Source of the DNA: Tricholoma matsutake
Lineage: Eukaryota; Basidiomycota; Agaricomycetes; Agaricales; Tricholomataceae
Assembly: GCA_026075535.2 (NCBI GenBank)
Contig: AP026550.1
Coordinates: 1,984,001 to 2,048,000, forward strand
Direction: 5' to 3'
DNA: 64,000 nt
In this document: positions 58,620 through 64,000 of the stretch, piece after piece
How the letters are laid out: the number at the start of each line of letters is the position of its first letter
Numbering within the stretch: position 1 is the first letter of the stretch
Translations under genes and position numbers: made by a program
The notes under the pieces: generated by a model
The model's input: only the letters and a program-made list of their open reading frames with translations
Told to the model about the DNA's origin: nothing
The model's database searches: none

Positions 58620-59887
58620 AGGGCATTACCAATAAAAAGAGGAAGTATAGATTCAACTTTATGCCAATATGCAAGAAAACCAATGTCCTTGTTTCATCAC
58701 AATCCAAGGATCAACGCCAGAAAGTAATAAGTGAGTCATGCCTCCAATCCTAAAACTGTGACCAAAGATAGTGCATAAACCACATGCTATCCAAATGGAA
58801 TTACAGTGGTCAACAAAAGTTGAGCGGGTCAGTGGTAACCAACCACTAGGAGTTTTGAATGAAAAAAGTGGCGACGAGGAAGGGCAATCAGAATTGACAA
58901 AGAGATGGTGTTCAAAAGCGGCTACTGGATCAACATTGTTGAAGGTTTCGGTGAGCATGATCCAATCTCCCTGTGAAAGTTTTGTTTTTGACCAAGGAAT
59001 TTTGAATTGTAGAAAAAATTTGTGATGATTAGGTGCAGAGCCATGGTGAATAGGAGAAGACCATTGACCATTCTGCCTCAGATCAAAGGAGGTTATGGAA
59101 TGGAGAAGGAGTTCACCAAGGCTTAAGTATAATATTGAATGACGGATGAGGAATAAAGAAATATTCATACCGAGTAATTCCTTGCCATGCTGTACAAGCG
59201 GCCGCCCAAATGGCACAATCACAAGTGTTAGAAAGGTCAAGATGTTGCCATAAGGCTAACACATGTGTTCAAGTGAGATGTTGCCATAAGGCTAACACAT
59301 GTGTTTGAGTGAAACTGGATCACATGGAGGTTTTCACAATGAAGGGGGAATTAATTTAGTAACACCCCATTTGGTACATTTAAGGATCCTTCTACCATAC
59401 CAAGGAGCTCCATTGATGGAGTGCCACATTTCAAGGCCTGAAAGCCAAGAAGATACGGTATTTTTGGAGACTGAGCCAGCACCCTGGTTGGCAATGAAAA
59501 GGCATAATAAAGCTTTGCTAGCTGGCATTCGCAAGTTCTCATGTATATTAAATTTATTGCAAAATTGTGTGAGATGGAGAAGACCAGCGCCATAGTTTTC
59601 ATGGGTTTGTTTTTCAATGGAAGCAGAGATGACCTCTCACCAATGAGAAATAGTTTTGACAGGAAAGAAAGAAGCTAGATGATGTAAAGAAGATATGGAG
59701 AAAGGGGTTTTCCAAAGGAGCATACGGTCATGAGCAAGGACATGTGGACGGAGAGAGGAGGTTAATATAGCCTTGTTGTGATAGCAGGAAGTATGCAGTC
59801 GACAAATACTGTTATCGGAGTGCAGCATGGAAGGATCAGCAAAGAAACTTCCCTCTGAAGGCAGCACACCAGCACTCGCTGGTGTAG
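58620..59887 (-). pseudogene. Tyrosine recombinase of the Ngaro element
   Basis: Integrates circular cDNA using R-H-R-Y chemistry. The N-terminal core-binding part is at 59620-59335 (MPASKALLCLFIANQGAG, VSSWLSGLEMWHSINGAPW). The catalytic part includes SPLFSF, HSFRIGGMTHLLL (second arginine box) and GVDPWIVMKQGHW (58690-58720). A frame change just after WFS separates these from the tyrosine segment, which continues as YWHKVESILPLFI at about 58610-58660. A 36-bp tandem duplication (59241-59276 and 59277-59312) lies between the two halves. Confidence 0.78.
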
Positions 59888-59889
59888 AG

Positions 59890-61780
59890 GGTAATGATAG
59901 CCTATACATTAGATAGGAATGGTGAGAGCTCTGGAGGGAGCTCAAAATGGTATGCAAGCCAAAACTCAGCAGGTCCCAAAACACCACAGGAAATGGGATC
60001 AGCTAGGTTAAACTTGGATAGTACAAAAATTGGAGTGATTGTAAGGTTAGCAGGAATGAGGCAGGAAGTAATTTGTTGGATTGAAGGATTGCGTGGAATA
60101 TTGGGGGAACACCCCTTTTTGTAAGCATCAATGACACCCATATTGTCGCCATAGATGAGAATTTCGTTGTCGGAAACATCTTGCTCTGTGACCCATAAAA
60201 TTGCTAATTTGACAGCTACTGACTCTGCCCATCCAATGTCTCGACCCTCAGTATCCCAACCATCAGTAAGTTTCCATGCCATCCATTGTTGATCTATTAG
60301 TATACTAACTCCCCACAAAGTAGATGCATCCACCCAGATGTCATAGAGTGCTTGTAGACATGGAGGGAGGGAACAAGAACCAGGAGGCAGCAACAGAATT
60401 TCTTTTCACCAGAGCATGTCATTACATACTGCAGAAGAGATATGATGTCAAGTCCACTTGTTAGGAAAATGGGAAACCATGTGGCTCAGGGCAGGAAGGT
60501 AGGCACAACCATTGGGGTACACAAAGGTAATATGTTGGAGCGTGCCATGTATAGAAGCAACATCCTTCTCAGTTATGGTGGAAATTTTCAAAAAATTAAC
60601 AACCTTTTCGAGGTATCTCAACCGTTTCTTATCCGATAATGAGACCCATTTGTTAGGCAAATCCCAGACAAAGCCACTGTAATTGGTGTGATACACAAAA
60701 TTGTGGCCCTGTTCAGAAACATCATGCCATGGGATACCTACGGGTGTAGTAATACAGAGGATAGTGTCAAGGTTGAAGGAATAAGAGTAAGTGGTTGAAC
60801 CATCAGGTGCAAAGGAAGAAGCAATCGGATGATGCAAAAAATCAAAGTTGTCAACCCATTTGACAACATGTGGAATACTGTGCGCCGCAAGAATGTCAAT
60901 GGTAGCATCAGCTAATTCACCCTGAATGTTACCAGCGGTAGTAAGACCGAATGGAGCACAGTGATCAGGCCAGATATAGTCTCTCCAGTACAATGCAATG
61001 TAAGGTTTATGCCGAGGTGCAATAGGAGAACAGTGATAGGCTTTAGTAATATCCAAACTGGCAGCCTGTGTCCCAGGTGGAGCATTAGCGACCTGGGGAA
61101 AATAGTTAGGAAAGCATAAAGCAAGATATTGCAGAATAAGATAAGATCAGTTGCCCATGTCCACTTGGACAGACTATGGATTACTTGTCCACACCCACTT
61201 GGGCAGACAACATATCACATATCTGAAGACCATGAATGTACCATATCAGCAAAAACAGTACAAGTGTGCCATCTTATAGGATGATCTTTTGCATCCAACC
61301 AATTGTTGGTTGAAACACCAAGATGGTCGCAGGTGGAAAGATTCCAAATCATTCTCCACTTCCCACAGCCAGGTGGCCTCTCAATGAAACCAAGCGGCAC
61401 AGTACAAAAATGACCACGAAATAGTACATGCACTTCATCAAAAGTATAAGGGCCAGATATTTGTTCAGCTTTAAGTTTGTCCAAGATATGAGCATCGACA
61501 CCTGCAGAATGTTCAGAAACAGAGGGCATGTTATGAGGAATGAAAGTGTAAGTAAGCAGAGGAGGATTGCCAATGGGTGAGCCATAAAAAAGATCGTGGA
61601 CAATGTTTGGATAATGTTCAAGGAGGTTACATTCACATAGTGCCATCGCCCATCCCTCGACATGGTATGGTGTGATTATACAATTGTAATCAATTTTGAG
61701 TGCAAGCGATGGCTGCATGGTAGGCATCATCGCACAGAGAGCAGACATGCAATCCATGGGACTGGTCAGTGGAAGATCAT
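59890..61780 (-). pseudogene. Reverse transcriptase-RNase H of the Ngaro element
   Basis: N-terminal RT region at 61780-61215 (GFIERPPGCGKWRMIWNLS, STNNWLDAKDHPIRW). An extra 110 bp (about 61095-61205), possibly an intron or insertion, precedes APPGTQAASLDITKAYHCSP. The palm motif reads VKWVDNFDF (about 60840-60868) where the family has VDDF, so one catalytic aspartate is asparagine. RNase H spans 60393-59902: WVDASTLWGVSI, WAESVAVKLAI and YGDNMGVIDAY supply the D-E-D residues. The order RT-RNase H-recombinase fits Ngaro. Confidence 0.82.
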
Positions 61781-62900
61781 GTTCCGATATTGAAGCGAGT
61801 GCAAACGAGCTTGTTGTCTGAGATCCGCATGAGGTTACCATTTCTGTAGATGATGACCCAACACCGCTCCTTCCGACTAGGTGTGGATGCATCACAATGT
61901 GGAGCTTGGTGGCCATCTTTCCGCCCACATCTGAGACACCCTGGGGTAACTGAGATTTCGGAAAGGAATGAAAGGGACCAGGACGGGACATTGTAAGGTT
62001 GGTAACAGCAGTTGTGTGTAGTGTTGTCTTGTGTGGGCATGTTATTAGTGATAATTTTAGTGGAAAACATGATCTTCTTGTTAATAAGGGCATTGCTCCA
62101 GCAATAATCAGAAGGGTTGATGATGAAAGGACCATTGGTAAAGAAACGAGAGCAGACCTCTTTGTCAAAGGAAACATATGCCTGGAAGTGAGTTTGAAAC
62201 TGTGGATTGTTAACCATGGCATTGTGGTGCATCGTCCATCCTTCGAGGATTTGGCCTTGTGCTCTCTTTGACATCCAGTTGAGAAAGGTGTTGTAAGCCA
62301 AACACCAAGAAGTGGGGGAAAGATCTTCATCAGCAGGAAAGTCAGAGACATCCAGAACACAAGTATTTTCGTATTGCCCCCTTCCCACTTTGACAAATTT
62401 GAGGCTTTTGCGATTGCGAATACATTCCAAGGCCTCCGTTGTGAAGAGAGGGAGTGGAGGAGCAATATCACATGCAGCAAGTAAGGTGATGTCATTAGGT
62501 ATGGAAGTATCGTACATTTCACACTCGTTTTGAGAAGCTTCAGTGTCGTGGAAAAGAGTCCCTTCAACGTTGAATTTAGGTGTCGCCTTAGTTTGCGTGC
62601 TCCTAGCTTGCCTTTTTGGGTGTGGTGTTGAAGGTTCATTGGGAACAGGTGTGGTTTTGGAACATTGACCATGTTCTTGTGCACCATTATCCTTATCAGG
62701 ATGTACCAGAAAAGGGGTGATATCGTCCGGTTCATCCTCGGAAACATCTCCACTAGGATCTTCATGCCTCTTCTGTTCTCTCTCTTCATTCCTCTTCTTT
62801 CATCGTTCATCCAAAGTCTCAAGCATCTTGCGATATTTATCCACCATGTTTTCTCCTTCAGTTCATGTCTGTGCGGGATTGTTCTCGAGGAAGGGGCTTG
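61777..62900 (-). pseudogene. Gag-like protein of the Ngaro element
   Basis: Charged N-terminus (KYRKMLETLDER, KKRNEEREQKR, SEDEPDDITPF), then KRQARSTQTKATPKF, a central region (TEALECIRNRKSLKFVKVG, GWTMHHNAMVNNPQF) and a zinc knuckle CLRCGRKDGHQAPHC near 61900-61935. TGA at 62800-62802 and 62863-62865 break the N-terminal part; both fit lost arginine codons. A long overlapping frame (63041-61215) is real only in its last third, where it continues into RT. Confidence 0.7.
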
Positions 62901-62954
62901 TTTGTCCAGTAACTCCTTCATAATCAGAAATTGTTGTATGAGACATATCCGCTC

Positions 62955-63071
62955 AGCGAGTGGAAGTAGAAAGATGAGACAAAATCGACGCACACAGACC
63001 ATACTACTTCCACTTGCTGAGTCAGCCTTTGTTGAGCCCACCTCGCTAGCTCGGAGGGTTCAACATTCAAG
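62955..63071 (-). repeat. Split direct repeat A1
   Basis: Matches 58291-58387, with an extra 18 nt near 63038-63055 (CCCACCTCGCTAGCTCGG) absent from A2. It retains CpG sites (TCGACGCA) that in A2 read TTGATGTG. Confidence 0.8.
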
Positions 63072-63293
63072 TCAGTATCGGACACACTGATCAGTATGAA
63101 AAGTGGCACGACGACAGCACCCATCAGCCAAATAATTCCGGCTGCCCTCGGCATGAACTCAGAACTGTGAGCGGTAATGTTCGACTTGGCTCGAGAAAAT
63201 AGGCATAGGAGCCTCTATACATTACATTATGAATGAGATTTAACAATATATGTGACACAAGCAAAAAAGTATACAGATATTACGACAGAGTCA

Positions 63294-63985
63294 AGAGAAG
63301 ACATCATTGTTGTAACTGAGTATTGAAGACCGGAACTGTTCGAGAACTGGCAAGGAGATGGGCGGAGGTGGGAGGTGGGGATGCTGAACTGGCATTGTGT
63401 AGCGAGGTCTGCGAGGAGATTCACCATGTGAGTTGTGGATGTGCAGGAGAGAATGTGATCGCCATGCGTCGTATGCATTGATTGCAACCACACAGTGGCC
63501 GTGAGATTCCTCAGGTACCCCGAGCTTTGTCTCCTCCTCGTTAGTAATGGAAATCTTGCCAGAGAAGTCTTGAACCTCGAGTGAATCTGTATTTGATTAC
63601 TGTCGATCTCATTGAGAACTCGGTCTGGTTTCGTGATAGATAGATTAACAATAAGTCAAATGAAATATGGCGCAATGCACCAGCAAGCCCTAATCTACAT
63701 TCCTGATTTTGCTCATGTTGACGGAGGGCACTGGTTGTATGATTGTCCTTCCCATGATTGATGTATTGGTGGCATAATTTACAGAGCACAAGTCGGTGTC
63801 TGCTTGAAGTGTCGACTTTCTCAAGTGGTAGGGTATTGTGAGATGATAATAGACTATGAACAACTGAACGAGAGGGGGCTGATACATTATCTACAGTATC
63901 AAGTGGCCATGATGGTGTTATGTCGACGTAGTCGCGCCTGGAGTCAAGGAGAACGCGTCGTCGAGAAAGTAGCGCGTCGGGAGGT
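63294..63985 (-). CDS. Possible zinc-finger protein, partial gene of unknown function
   Basis: One open stretch from about 63985 to 63541 encodes DALLSRRRVLLDSRRDY, then CKLCHQYINHGKDNHTTSALRQHEQNQEC (63700-63790), a C-x2-C...H...C pattern that could bind zinc. No ATG is seen at its start, so it is an internal exon or starts outside. A second open stretch (about 63545-63294) encodes CVVAINAYDAWRSHSLLHIH and a Pro-rich end with a stop at 63294. The two may be exons of one gene, but I could not place a convincing intron. This is the only frame in the window with normal CpG content. Family not recognised; 63072-63290 holds nothing else. Confidence 0.35.
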
Positions 63986-64000
63986 CAGGGTTCCAAGACT

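Larger units (their letters stand above)
58190..63071 (-). mobile_element. Ngaro-type (DIRS order) tyrosine-recombinase retroelement
   Basis: Reading the minus strand: repeat A1 (63071-62955), gag, RT-RNase H, tyrosine recombinase, then B1 (58498-58458), A2 (58387-58291), B2 (58244-58207). This A1...B1-A2-B2 arrangement of split direct repeats is diagnostic of Ngaro elements. The A repeats contain GTGGAAGTA and TACTTCCAC, able to form a hairpin. The two B copies share TTTCTGTGAGCAAGAT and GGATTAGACTCCACCAC. The coding parts are broken. Confidence 0.85.

Noticed and set aside
61215..63041. Long uninterrupted 608-codon frame
   Set aside because: Only the last part (to about 61780) matches reverse transcriptase. 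The first two thirds run out of frame with the gag protein and its zinc knuckle.
63541..63789. Independent 82-residue gene
   Set aside because: It would need a GTG start in a eukaryote; the frame is open further upstream, so it is treated as part of a longer exon.

Overview
The window looks like repeat-dominated DNA from a filamentous fungus, most likely an Agaricomycete (Basidiomycota). The evidence is short spliceosomal introns of about 50-60 bp with GTAAGT donors and CTAAC branch sites, and element families typical of mushroom genomes: Helitrons, hAT elements, a Plavaka-type transposase, an LTR retrotransposon of the Ty3 type, a tyrosine-recombinase retroelement of the Ngaro type, and an exonuclease-transposase-like gene. 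No intact host gene was found. Almost every reading frame is a decayed transposon gene, and the stops are largely TGA at positions where the family has arginine. This fits CGA to TGA change at CpG.

Layout. 1-8715: three Helitrons in tandem, head to tail on the minus strand, separated by 5 nt; only the third (2668-8715) carries a Rep-helicase gene. 8804-23025: a Russian doll of hAT-type elements. A 0.73-kb MITE was hit by a 13.5-kb hAT element with long inverted ends. Its transposase gene (20089 to 13280, minus) was later hit by at least three non-autonomous elements, most with visible 8-bp target duplications. 23040-24740: unrecognised debris. 25146-32200: a second, different Helitron gene (plus), with frameshifts, an insertion, a 348-bp internal inversion and a cysteine-protease-like tail. 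32498-36537: a non-coding element with inverted ends, full of small perfect hairpins. 36599-45272: one minus-strand multi-exon gene of unknown function, split in its last exon by a complete LTR retrotransposon (36657-43114) and with a MITE inserted in its start codon. 45700-49011: Plavaka-type transposase remnant (plus). 50255-51006: mariner-like non-autonomous element. 51643-57288: exonuclease-transposase-like gene (minus), split by a hAT-type element. 58190-63071: Ngaro-type retroelement with the expected split direct repeats. 63290-64000: a fragment of a possible zinc-finger gene in DNA that becomes CpG-rich again.

The strongest unexplained signal is structural. Two families of short hairpins recur in several unrelated elements. 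In family 1 a fixed AGCA-NN-TGCT core carries at least six different, fully complementary outer stems. In family 2 a longer hairpin, different in sequence at each copy but self-complementary, lies just upstream of an intron-like GTAAGT...CTAAC...TAG block. Both show compensatory change that ordinary drift in a dead repeat would not give.
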